A stretch of DNA of 64,000 bases. Source: Georgfuchsia toluolica. GTDB taxonomy: Bacteria; Pseudomonadota; Gammaproteobacteria; Burkholderiales; Rhodocyclaceae. Below the pieces are notes generated by a model. The model saw nothing but the letters and a program-made list of their open reading frames with translations. It ran no database searches and was not told where the DNA came from. Position 1 is the first letter of the stretch. Each line of letters begins with the position of its first letter. Location of the stretch: the NCBI RefSeq assembly GCF_907163265.1, contig NZ_CAJQUM010000001.1:1240001-1304000 (forward strand). The letters are read 5' to 3'. The position numbers and the translations under genes were made by a program. This document shows positions 8,184 to 17,095 of the stretch, in pieces.

Positions 8184-8277
8184 TCATTCCCACTCGATTG
8201 TTGACGAGCTTTTCATGCAGTTAATTTGAAAAGAATAAACGCTTTTCGGGTAAAAATTTACCATCAGGTTTACCATC
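8184..8277. repeat. guaA 3'-end-like sequence with tandem repeat (possible attachment site)
   Basis: On the minus strand 8184-8201 reads TIEWE-stop in a context matching the last codons of guaA (13479-13496) at 16 of 18 bases (tca[t/c]tcccactcgat[t/g]gt). Inward of it the 9-mer tttaccatc occurs at 8257-8265 and 8269-8277 with a 12-nt period, the same spacing as the repeat beside tRNA-Ser. A duplicated gene 3' end plus arm-like repeats is the expected signature of a site-specific integration at guaA. The remaining sequence of 8109-8435 is AT-rich and has no clear gene. Confidence 0.5.
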
Positions 8278-8435
8278 GACATGCTCTTGCTTATCAACTC
8301 AAGTAGTTGCCAGATTTTGCCTGAAAAATAATTTTTTGACGGATTTGGCCCCCAATTTTTCAAGCATGCAAGATGGATGATGGGATACGCATCCCGAAAG
8401 GCTTGCTGGCACTGCAAAGGCAGCGTTTTGAGTGA

Positions 8436-8633
8436 CTACGCCAAGGATTCATGAATGTCCTTGGTCGTCAGGTAGAGGTGATACGGGTCGAGCGGCGACG
8501 GGACAAATCCGAAGTGCTGATAGAACTCAACGGCGTGATTATCCTTGGCATGGACCATCAAAGCACGCGCGGCAATGATCGATTGGGCCTGTAGAAACCA
8601 CTTCAGCGCATCCTTGAGCAGCCCTGCCCCGAT
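8436..8633 (-). pseudogene. GNAT acetyltransferase, C-terminal fragment
   Basis: A 66-codon in-frame stretch ends at a TAG at 8436-8438. It reads GAGLLKDALKWFLQAQ, then ARALMVHAKDNHAVEFYQHF and FGFVPSPLDPYHLYL. This is the acetyl-CoA-binding and C-terminal part of a GCN5-related acetyltransferase and closely resembles the TacT/AtaT-like toxins with their VHAKDxxAxxFYxxFGF signature. The N-terminal half is missing, cut off where the IS5-type transposase begins. No DUF1778-type antitoxin is present. Almost certainly inactive. Confidence 0.7.
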
Positions 8634-9228
8634 ACACTGGACTTGCGACGGTTGGTCCCCTTGTCGGCGTCCGTCAGCGGGCAGTTCCGGTGGGCACGTT
8701 TGTTGGTGAAGTCCTTTGCCTTTGGCGCAATGTCCTTGAGTCGTTCGCGCTGCGCCTTGCCCCGGCAGGCGCTGTTACCGTGGAAGCGGGTTTCCTCGCC
8801 ATGCAGCAGGTTCGGCACTTCATGGTTGTCATGGACATTGGCGGCGGTGACGCTGGCGCCATGGACCCGACCGCTCTGGCTGTCCGTTCCGATGTGAAGC
8901 TTCATGCCGAAGTACCACTGGTTGCCCTTCCTGGTCTGGTGCATCTCCGGATCACGGCTCTTGTCCTGGTTCTTGACGGAAGGCGGTGCGGCGATCAGCG
9001 TGGCATCGACGATCGTGCCCCCCGACAGTTTCATGCCGTTGGCCAGCAGCAATTCGCCGACCTTGGCAAACAGGGCCGCGCCCAGGTCGTGCTGTTCCAG
9101 CAGATGCCGGAAGTTGAGCAGCGTCGTGGCATCCGCTATCCGCTCGCATCCCGGATCAAACCGGCAGAACTCCCGGAACACGGCCACGTCGTAGAGCGCG
9201 TCTTCGCAGGCTTCGTCCGCCACATGTT
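8634..9228 (-). mobile_element. IS5-type transposase remnant, truncated at both ends
   Basis: The frame reads DEACEDALYDVAVFREFCRFD, then LLNFRHLLEQHDLG, GGTIVDATLIAAPPS (DDE Asp), KGNQWYFGMKLHIGTDSQSG (second Asp) and NRRKSS. This is the DDE core of IS5-group transposases. About 60 N-terminal and 80 C-terminal residues, including the last catalytic Glu, are absent, and no terminal inverted repeats are seen. On its 3' side the frame runs directly into the GNAT fragment. It therefore looks like a deletion-joined relic rather than a functional IS. Confidence 0.8.
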
Positions 9229-9366
9229 CTACTTCAGGTACCGTTGATGACGGGGTGCGGCAAAGTCGATGAAGCGGATCGCCTTGCCATCAGGCGTTGG
9301 TGTCAGATGCTTGCTGAGCAGCGAGGCTTCATGTAGGTCGTCAACATATTGGCCATGGAGCCTGCA
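9229..9366 (-). pseudogene. Unrecognised C-terminal coding fragment
   Basis: Upstream of the IS5 remnant an open stretch of about 46 codons ends in TAG at 9229-9231 (HGQYVDDLHEASLLSKHL ... GKAIRFIDFAAPRHQRYLK). The composition looks like real protein, but it has no start and I do not recognise the family. It sits between two clearly truncated genes and is probably also a relic. Confidence 0.3.
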
Positions 9367-9396
9367 GGGATACAATGAAGCACAAGGTCACTCGTT

Positions 9397-9768
9397 TTAT
9401 TGCGCAACTGCATGCCTGTTTTGATTTTGTTGGCAGTATTTGTTCACGACGGTGGTCGTCAGGGCGATCTCGGTACGCGCTGCCGCCAGCAGCGGCAGCG
9501 AGGCTGCGATGAAATTCTCGATGTGTGCGGCCAAGGCATTCTCGCCGAAGATCCCCGCCAACAGGCTCGCGGTCGTCAGACCGGTTTGCGTGGCGGCAAT
9601 GAAGCGCGATGGCGTTTCCTTGATGCGCAGCGCCCGTGCCGCGGCGTGGCTGCCGGCATCGACGAGAAGTTGCAGACGGGACCGTCTCGATGCCGCCAGG
9701 GCCATTTCTGCCAAGGCAAAAAAGCCGCAGATCAAGATCAGTAAAACCAATATAACCAGGGCGTTCAT
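9397..9768 (-). pseudogene. HlyC/CorC-family (CNNM domain) transporter, N-terminal fragment
   Basis: Residues 1-108 (MNALVILVLLILICGFFALA, SRRSRLQLLVDAGSHAA, FIAATQTGLTTASLLAGIFGE) match the start of the CNNM/DUF21 transmembrane domain of CorC-type magnesium/cobalt efflux proteins. The family then continues with a TTTVVVITYxSLVxGELVPK-like segment; here the match stops at ALTTTVV near 9440 and is followed by unrelated residues and a stop. The CBS and CorC domains are absent. It is therefore a truncated gene. Confidence 0.7.
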
Positions 9769-9878
9769 CGAGTGACATTCTCTTTGGGAGAATTCGGAGA
9801 ATATCTCATTGAATCCTGCTGAATCAGTTTTTGGCCTCCCGAGAGGAACAAAGTGAGATGTTTCTATTCATCTAACCA

Positions 9879-10121
9879 TCAGCCCTCAATCAGGATCTGA
9901 TGCTGGAAGCCGCATTTGCGGATGAAACTGTAGGCAGCATCGAGATCGGCCCACAACCGTTGGCAGCCTTCGGGGTTGAGTTCGATCATGGCAATGACAT
10001 CAGCGGGCAGAGCCATGCCATATGCGAACACCGACCATGCGGCAGCGGGGGATGCCCTGCTGATGGTCATATTCTCGACAAGGCCATTTTCGATGAAGGC
10101 GATAAGATTCTTGGGAAGCAT
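9879..10121 (-). CDS. Hypothetical 80-residue protein
   Basis: The translation begins MLPKNLIAFIENGLVENMT and contains AWSVFAYGMALPADVIAMIE and LWADLDAAYSFIRKCGFQH. The composition is that of a small globular mixed alpha/beta protein. No good ribosome site is visible before the ATG at 10121. The overlapping plus-strand frame is its antisense shadow. It sits within a group of small accessory genes; I do not recognise a family. Confidence 0.45.
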   Translation of the reverse strand: MLPKNLIAFIENGLVENMTISRASPAAAWSVFAYGMALPADVIAMIELNPEGCQRLWADLDAAYSFIRKCGFQHQILIEG

Positions 10122-10189
10122 TTTGGAATTCTGGCTACCATTCGTTTACCTCCACGTGAGGGAGGCAGATTTTGCATCACATGATGTGT

Positions 10190-10417
10190 TCATGCCGGTT
10201 GGGTTGCGCTGGCTTTTTTGAGCAAGTCGTACATCTCGTCCTTTAGCCGCAATTTTTTCTTTTTCAAGGTCTCGATATCTTCATGGCTTGCCGGCTCGAC
10301 ATAAGCCTCCATGAGCTGAATCTTCTGATCCAGTTCATGGTGCTTGATGAATAGGCTGTCAAAGTGACGATCATTTGCCTTGAGTTGAGAAAATAGCTCA
10401 CGATATTCCGGAAACAT
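10190..10417 (-). CDS. DUF465 (YdcH-like) small coiled-coil protein
   Basis: 75 residues. MFPEYRELFSQLKANDRHFD and EDIETLKKKKLRLKDEMYDLL match the DUF465/YdcH family of short helical-hairpin proteins, whose role is not established. The ribosome site aaggaggg, 5 nt before the ATG, is very strong, suggesting high translation. Confidence 0.85.
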   Translation of the reverse strand: MFPEYRELFSQLKANDRHFDSLFIKHHELDQKIQLMEAYVEPASHEDIETLKKKKLRLKDEMYDLLKKASATQPA

Positions 10418-10488
10418 GGCTGCCCTCCTTGGTTTTCTGGGAACTCAAAATTGTCAGTGATCTGTTATTAAAAAGTCCGCTCATGGCT

Positions 10489-10794
10489 TCATCCCTCAAA
10501 CGTGGCCAGCACGAACAAGGTATGACGACCTTTGCCACCAAGGCGGCGAATTATTCCCTTTCGCACCAGATTGCCGATGACCGCTGCAAGCATTGAATTG
10601 GCGGTATCAACACCCAGTTGTACGGCCAGCTTGCGCAGGTCAAGGAAAGCGTCCTGACGGAATAATTTCAAGACGGCATCGGTTGAAATCGACTTCACGT
10701 TGTTTCTCCCAAGTTTTCTGCTCGAATCGGCGATACCGAGGTTTGCATTTGTCAAACGGCGAGGAAATTGGCTTTCCCTGTGGGCCGCATTCAT
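10489..10794 (-). CDS. Small winged-helix-like hypothetical protein
   Basis: 101 residues from the ATG at 10794, which overlaps the stop of the DUF2934 gene upstream as ATGA. A GTG at 10698 with a strong gggag site would give a 69-residue form containing the whole folded-looking part (DAVLKLFRQDAFLDLRKLAVQLG ... LVRKGIIRRLGGKGRHTLF). The pattern of helices followed by a basic GGKGRHT hairpin suggests a winged-helix DNA-binding fold. No named family is recognised. Start uncertain. Confidence 0.55.
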   Translation of the reverse strand: MNAAHRESQFPRRLTNANLGIADSSRKLGRNNVKSISTDAVLKLFRQDAFLDLRKLAVQLGVDTANSMLAAVIGNLVRKGIIRRLGGKGRHTLFVLATFEG

Positions 10795-11027
10795 CGATTG
10801 ATCTGCACCTCGGCCAACAACCGATCTATTTCAAGTTCCGCCTGTGCCCAGTCTTCGTGCGCATAGCCCGCATCGAAGCTGCGGCGGCGCTCGGCTATGT
10901 AATAAGCGGCAACCTCGACATAGTGATAGCGTTGCTCTGGTGTGACCGGATGAAGCATGCCAGAATTATTTTCCACCGATTCAGGTGCCACTTTATCGGG
11001 CGAAGTGATTCTTTTCGATTTGGCCAT
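10791..11027 (-). CDS. DUF2934 domain protein
   Basis: 78 residues. YHYVEVAAYYIAERRRSFDAGYAHEDWAQAELEID is the DUF2934 signature (AAYYxAExRGFxxGxxxxDWxxAExEI), a short helical protein of unknown function common in proteobacteria. The gene is translationally coupled to the next by an ATGA overlap, so the two form a bicistronic unit. A gaggag ribosome site precedes the ATG at 11027. Confidence 0.8.
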   Translation of the reverse strand: MAKSKRITSPDKVAPESVENNSGMLHPVTPEQRYHYVEVAAYYIAERRRSFDAGYAHEDWAQAELEIDRLLAEVQINR

Positions 11028-11334
11028 TTGGTTCTCCTCGGGGTGGTTTGTTATTTCGTTTGCTGTGCTGTGTACGGAACTGCGGTTTCACGATTTGCGA
11101 GGACGTGGCATCGCCAGTATTCAGCCCAAAAGCATGGATCTTGCGTGTGATCGTGTTGCGGCCAATACCCAGCAAGCGGGCGGCATCCATGCGGCACCCT
11201 CTCGTGGCCACCAGCGCGCACCGGATCAGGGTCGATTCAAATTCCCGGCTCATTGCGCGAAACACCTTGCCAGGTTGTTGGGCGAGCATGCAATTGGTTT
11301 GACGTGTCAGTGCGTTGATCCAGAGGGTGTGCAT
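10993..11334 (-). pseudogene. Fis-type HTH, probable C-terminal relic of an NtrC-like regulator
   Basis: About 45 residues (EFESTLIRCALVATRGCRMDA, then ARLLGIGRNTITRKIHAFGL) are a clear Fis/NtrC C-terminal DNA-binding helix-turn-helix. In NtrC-type activators this follows receiver and AAA domains, which are absent here. The upstream residues are short and unlike a domain, and the frame runs on past the motif into the DUF2934 start region. It may be a stand-alone Fis-like protein, but a truncated ntrC-type gene fits the broken character of this segment better. Confidence 0.5.
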
Positions 11335-11348
11335 GTTGATGCCGCTGG

Positions 11349-11795
11349 TTATGGGGTCTCGGCAGCGGCCGACTTGGTGCCACTGTGCCGTGGCTGAGAG
11401 AGAACACGCTCGACCCGCAGGCGATGGACCTTGTCGCCCGGCAAATTCCAGTCAATCGACTGTCCGGCACTCAGGCCGAGGAGCGCACAACCGACAGGGG
11501 CCAGTACCGAAACCCTGCCAGTCATGAGATCGGCCTCTTCGGGGTAAACCAACTCCACTTCGCGCGTCGTTCCGGTACTTTCGTCGGAGTAGATCAGGCG
11601 AGAGTTCATCGTGACCACATCCCTCGGAATACGATCCGATGGAATAACAATTGCCCGGTCCAACTCTTCGGCCAAGGCGTGATCTCCGACGAGTTCACGC
11701 AAGCGGACATAATCGTCCATGGATACGACTAAATCCTCGGACCTCTGTGTGTGCAAGCCATGGCGGGAATCTGCAGATGCATTATCGTGTTTCAT
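11349..11795 (-). CDS. rnk: Rnk-type nucleoside diphosphate kinase regulator (GreA/B C-terminal fold)
   Basis: 148 residues from the ATG at 11795. The core (DDYVRLRELVGDH, AIVIPSDRIPRDVVTMNSRLIYSD, VELVYPEEADLMTGRVSVLAPVGCALLGLSAGQSIDW) matches Rnk and related proteins that carry the FKBP-like GreA/GreB C-terminal domain and bind RNA polymerase. Rnk lacks the Gre coiled coil but can compete for the secondary channel. The gene ends 15 nt before the Fis-like frame on the same strand. Confidence 0.85.
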   Translation of the reverse strand: MKHDNASADSRHGLHTQRSEDLVVSMDDYVRLRELVGDHALAEELDRAIVIPSDRIPRDVVTMNSRLIYSDESTGTTREVELVYPEEADLMTGRVSVLAPVGCALLGLSAGQSIDWNLPGDKVHRLRVERVLSQPRHSGTKSAAAETP

Positions 11796-11908
11796 AATGG
11801 TGCATGTTATCCAACTGACCGTGGCTTGATTAGTCCCAGGATCGGAATCAAAATGTAGCCTCCGGGGATACAATGGGATATAGGATTACCTACATATGGT
11901 GTGCCCGC

Positions 11909-12829
11909 ATGTTTGATCTGAATTTGTTGGCTGTATTTGCCCGTGTCGCCGAGGCGGATAGTTTTGCTGAAGCCGCACGTCGCCTAAGTACATCCCGCTC
12001 AGCTGTCAGCAAGGCAGTCGCCAAATTGGAAATCGTCTTAGGTGCCCGCCTTCTCAATCGCACGACGCGGCATTTAAGCCTGACGGAAATTGGCCAGGTA
12101 GCCGCCGCCCACGCGAGGCGAATTCTCGAAGAAATGGAGCAACTTGAGCAGGTTGTCGGCAGTTTCAACGACGAACCGCGTGGCACGCTGCGCGTGAGCG
12201 CCTCGGTGGCCTTCGGCACCCTGCATGTGGCCCCTGCATTAGCCGACTTCCTGACCGCTCACCCCGGATTGAAGATGGAATTGACCATCACCGACCGGCT
12301 CATCGACCTGGCCGAAGATGGCTATGACATGGCGATTCGCGTTACGGCCGAACCGCCGCTCCCCCTGGTGGCGAGAAAGCTCGCACCAGTACGACGCAAA
12401 TTGTGCGGCACGCCGGCATATTTCGAAAAATACGGTTTGCCGCTCATCCCAGCCGATCTGATTCATCACAATTGCCTGGACTACACCCGTTCCGGAGAAC
12501 AAGGCTTGTGGCGATTCAATGGGCCAAAGGGAGAAATCGACGTGCCGGTTTCAGGTTCGCTGCATGTCGATGACGACGAAGCCCTGTCGCAGGCCGTCCT
12601 CGGCGGCCTCGGCGTAGCCTTGCTGCCGACCTTCATCATCGGCAAGGATTTGCAGGCCGGACAACTCCAGGCGGTGCTCTCCGAATACATCCCGGTCGAG
12701 CGCCATGTCTATGCCATGTACCTGCCCACCCGGCACTTGCCCACCAAGGTACGGGCTTTCATTGACTTCCTGATCGCCCGGATCGGTGTCGAACCCTACT
12801 GGGATCGGGCAAACACCCGGCAACAATAA
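11909..12829 (+). CDS. LysR-family transcriptional regulator (CrgA-type)
   Basis: 306 residues. The N-terminal HTH (FDLNLLAVFARVAEADSFAEAARRLSTS, then SRSAVSKAVAKLE) and a LysR substrate-binding domain with GTLRVSASVAFGTLHVAPAL and LGGLGVALLPTFI place it in the large CrgA/DsdC-like subgroup. The start at the ATG at 11909 fits the family N-terminus. Its neighbours are accessory and broken genes, so its target cannot be inferred. Confidence 0.85.
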   Translation: MFDLNLLAVFARVAEADSFAEAARRLSTSRSAVSKAVAKLEIVLGARLLNRTTRHLSLTEIGQVAAAHARRILEEMEQLEQVVGSFNDEPRGTLRVSASVAFGTLHVAPALADFLTAHPGLKMELTITDRLIDLAEDGYDMAIRVTAEPPLPLVARKLAPVRRKLCGTPAYFEKYGLPLIPADLIHHNCLDYTRSGEQGLWRFNGPKGEIDVPVSGSLHVDDDEALSQAVLGGLGVALLPTFIIGKDLQAGQLQAVLSEYIPVERHVYAMYLPTRHLPTKVRAFIDFLIARIGVEPYWDRANTRQQ

Positions 12830-12881
12830 TCCTGCGGGTCGCCGAAGCGAGGGGCAGCATTGCATCGCGCCACGTCATTGA

Positions 12882-13079
12882 AAAGTCGGCGATGGCGGGA
12901 CGGCGCAATTATCAGACCCGGGCGGCAATGCACCGGTCGGTTTCACAGCCCTATGCGATGCGGCAAAAGAGCTCAATGATCTGCTACTACAACCCGAATT
13001 CGATGCGCAAAGAATTCAGGCGACGGTCGCTGAGCTCGAATCGGCACAACAAGTGCTTCGCAATGTCCTTGAAGGATAG
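12882..13079 (+). pseudogene. Unrecognised truncated coding fragment
   Basis: A 65-codon open frame follows a stop at 12879 and ends at TAG 13077-13079. The last 40 codons (ALCDAAKELNDLLLQPEF, then IQATVAELESAQQVLRNVL) have strong helical, coiled-coil-like protein character. There is no plausible start codon or ribosome site. It resembles the C-terminal end of a larger protein and supports the view that this segment holds relics. Confidence 0.35.
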
Positions 13080-13478
13080 TCGTGTTCACGACGATTAAGC
13101 ATCTGAACCCTGACTAATATTCACTGACAGTCCGATAGGCAGCAGCGGGTTGAGAGCGCGAACACGCGGGATGAGAAAGCTGCCATTCGTAGCTGTCAGG
13201 CGCTGAGCGACAGGTAACCGGTATATTGCCGACAGAGTTGGTCGAACAGTCGACGGCCAGATTGGCCGAACTGGCGACCGACGGCTACAACGATCGATAC
13301 AAACAAAAAGTCAGACTACCAACCGCGCATAGTCAAAGCAAAATGCTTTGTATCATCATTAGGCCGTTGCTTAACACTGCACGCCGTTGCCAGACAATGC
13401 CAGCAACCCGCGACCTTCTATAACGATCCTGCTACTTGAATTGGCCAGACGTTGCTGGATGTTGCTCGTCTTTGCCAG
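13080..13478. other. Intergenic region downstream of guaA; short repeats, no gene
   Basis: About 400 bases without a convincing gene. Close to guaA there are several short related words: gccagac at 13388 and 13444, gttgct at 13451 and 13461, and ttgccag at 13386 and 13472. These could be integrase-binding or core-flanking sites, as expected where an element joined guaA. No integrase gene is present. Confidence 0.4.
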
Positions 13479-15059
13479 TCACTCCCACTCGATGGTCGCC
13501 GGCGGTTTGCCCGAGATGTCATAGACCACGCGATTGAGACCGCGCACTTCGTTGATGATGCGATTGCTGACCGTCGCCAGCAGCGCGTGCGGCAATTCCG
13601 CCCAGTGCGCCGTCATGAAATCCTGCGTCTGCACCGCGCGCAGGGCGACCACATACTCGTAGGTGCGGCCGTCGCCCATCACGCCGACGCTCTTCACCGG
13701 CAGGAACACGGCGAAGGCCTGCGAGGTCTTGTCGTACCAGCTCCTGCCGTCGGCGTCCCTGTTATTGCGCAATTCCTCGATGAAGATTGCATCGGCACGG
13801 CGCAGCAGGTCAGCGTATTCCTTCTTCACTTCGCCGAGGATGCGCACGCCCAGGCCGGGGCCCGGGAAGGGATGGCGATACACCATGTCATGCGGCAGGC
13901 CGAGCGCCACGCCAAGCTCGCGCACCTCGTCCTTGAACAGTTCGCGCAGCGGTTCGAGTAGCTTGAGATGCAAGGTTTCAGGGAGACCGCCGACGTTATG
14001 GTGGCTCTTGATGGTGTTTGCCTTCTTGGTCTTGGCGCCCGCCGACTCGATGACATCCGGGTATATAGTGCCTTGGGCCAGCCATTTGGCTTTGGGTAAT
14101 TTTTTTGCCTCGGCCTGAAACACCTCGACAAACTCGCGGCCAATGATCTTGCGCTTCTGCTCCGGGTCGCTGACGCCCTTGAGATGGCCCATGAATTGAT
14201 CGGCGGCATCGACGTGGATAACCTTGACGCCAAGATTGCGGGCAAAGGTCTGCATCACCTGTTCCGCCTCGTTGAGCCGCAACAGGCCGTTATCGACGAA
14301 AACGCAGGTCAGTTGGTCGCCGATGGCCTGGTGCAACAGCGCTGCCACCACACTCGAATCGACGCCGCCGGAAAGACCGAGAATCACTTCGTCCTTGCCG
14401 ACCTGTTCGCGCACCTTGGCAATGGCTTCGGACACATAGTCAGGCATGTTCCAGTCCGGCGTTGCGCCGCAGATATCAAGCACGAAGCGGCGCAGGATCG
14501 CCGCGCCCTGCACCGTATGCGTCACTTCGGGGTGGAACTGCAGCGCATAGAACTTTCGTGCCTCGTCGGCGATGCCGGCGATGGGGCAGGAATCGGTCGA
14601 GGCCATCAGTTTGAAGCCGGACGGCAGCGCGGTAACCTTGTCGCCGTGGCTCATCCACACCTTGAGCATGCCGTGACCGTCGGGCGTCACCGAATCCTGG
14701 ATGCCATCGAGCAGTTGGGTATGGCCGCGCGCGCGCACTTCGGCATAACCGAATTCACGCTTGTCGCTTGCCTCCACCGTGCCACCCAACTGCACGGCCA
14801 TGGTGAACATGCCGTAGCAAATGCCCAGTACCGGTACACCCAGTTCATAGACCACTTGCGGCGCGCGCAAGTCCTGCGCTTCATAGGTGCTGGCGTGACT
14901 ACCGGAAAGGATGATGCCCTTGGCGCCGTAAGCGCGGATGAATTCTTCCGAAACGTCGTTGGGATGGATTTCGGAATACACGCCGGCTTCGCGCACGCGG
15001 CGCGCAATGAGCTGAGTGACCTGAGACCCGAAATCGAGGATGAGAATCTTGTTGTGCAT
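13479..15059 (-). CDS. guaA: GMP synthase (glutamine-hydrolysing)
   Basis: 526 residues. The N-terminal class I glutamine amidotransferase has nucleophile C81 in [11 protein letters not shown] and the His/Glu pair in QFHPEVTHT. The ATP-pyrophosphatase domain contains the PP-loop [11 protein letters not shown] and ends in the dimerisation domain with the conserved C-terminus PPATIEWE. It aminates XMP to GMP. It lies 42 nt downstream of guaB and forms the usual guaBA operon. Its 3' end is a known integration site for genomic islands, which matters for the segment downstream. Confidence 0.98.
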   Translation of the reverse strand: MHNKILILDFGSQVTQLIARRVREAGVYSEIHPNDVSEEFIRAYGAKGIILSGSHASTYEAQDLRAPQVVYELGVPVLGICYGMFTMAVQLGGTVEASDKREFGYAEVRARGHTQLLDGIQDSVTPDGHGMLKVWMSHGDKVTALPSGFKLMASTDSCPIAGIADEARKFYALQFHPEVTHTVQGAAILRRFVLDICGATPDWNMPDYVSEAIAKVREQVGKDEVILGLSGGVDSSVVAALLHQAIGDQLTCVFVDNGLLRLNEAEQVMQTFARNLGVKVIHVDAADQFMGHLKGVSDPEQKRKIIGREFVEVFQAEAKKLPKAKWLAQGTIYPDVIESAGAKTKKANTIKSHHNVGGLPETLHLKLLEPLRELFKDEVRELGVALGLPHDMVYRHPFPGPGLGVRILGEVKKEYADLLRRADAIFIEELRNNRDADGRSWYDKTSQAFAVFLPVKSVGVMGDGRTYEYVVALRAVQTQDFMTAHWAELPHALLATVSNRIINEVRGLNRVVYDISGKPPATIEWE

Positions 15060-15101
15060 GGCCTGGATGATGAAAAACGCCAGCGCAAGCTGGCGCTGGA
15101 T

Positions 15102-16620
<1,519 letters not shown>

Positions 16621-16917
16621 TCAGGCAGGAGGCGGTGAATCGTCCGGATTTGTGGCACGCAATTCGTCCAGCCGTCTTATTTGTGAAGATGTACCGAACA
16701 AGTCGAACGTAACTGCGACAAGATATCCGGAAGATGAGATTCTAGGGAACGCGTGAGGACTGGGATGCGTGATGCCCAAGCGCGGGAAGAAACTGCCTGG
16801 CTTTCGGAGGACAAAAGAAAGCCAGCGCCGCCTTGCGTGGAGCGATTGTCCCTGCCAGCAGGACGTTGATGCCTGCTCCACTGGGGACAGGACAAACCCC
16901 AGTGGAACATGTCGAAC
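16621..16917. other. Intergenic region between guaB promoter and the membrane peptide gene
   Basis: About 300 bases. An 86-codon minus-strand frame exists here (16621-16881), but it has no ribosome site, membrane or domain features and a composition like translated non-coding DNA, so I do not call it. Confidence 0.4.
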
Positions 16918-17037
16918 TTACATGCCGTCTAGACTACCCTTCTTGGTATTCTCAAAATGACGACTTAAGCCTATGGCAAAAACGCCAATCCCCAACGCTA
17001 CAATCAATATTAGCCAGATCAGGTTGCTGACCTCCAT
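16918..17037 (-). CDS. 39-residue single-span membrane peptide of the NrfD operon
   Basis: The peptide starts MEVSNLIWLILIVALGIGVF, followed by AIGLSRHFENTKKGSLDGM. It has one membrane helix (about residues 5-25) and a short charged, probably cytoplasmic tail. A near-perfect aaaggaggaga ribosome site lies 5 nt before the ATG at 17037, strong evidence that it is translated. It is the last gene of the electron-transfer operon, 58 nt after the NrfD-type gene. By analogy with CcoQ, CydX and similar subunits, it may stabilise the membrane complex; this is inference. A longer in-frame start lacks a ribosome site. Confidence 0.7.
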   Translation of the reverse strand: MEVSNLIWLILIVALGIGVFAIGLSRHFENTKKGSLDGM

Positions 17038-17095
17038 TTTGTCTCCTCCTTTGTTATTGAAAAAAGCACTGCGTTTTGTTATGTCAAAAGGGTTA

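Noticed and set aside
9900-10184. 94-codon plus-strand frame
   Set aside because: Antisense to the 80-residue hypothetical gene, which has the more protein-like composition; neither is strongly supported, so only the minus-strand one was kept.
13226-13423. 65-codon plus-strand frame before guaA
   Set aside because: No ribosome site or recognisable motif; may be residue of a lost gene but cannot be supported.
16621-16881. 86-codon minus-strand frame upstream of guaB
   Set aside because: No ribosome site, biased composition, and it covers the guaB promoter -35 region side; not credible as a gene.
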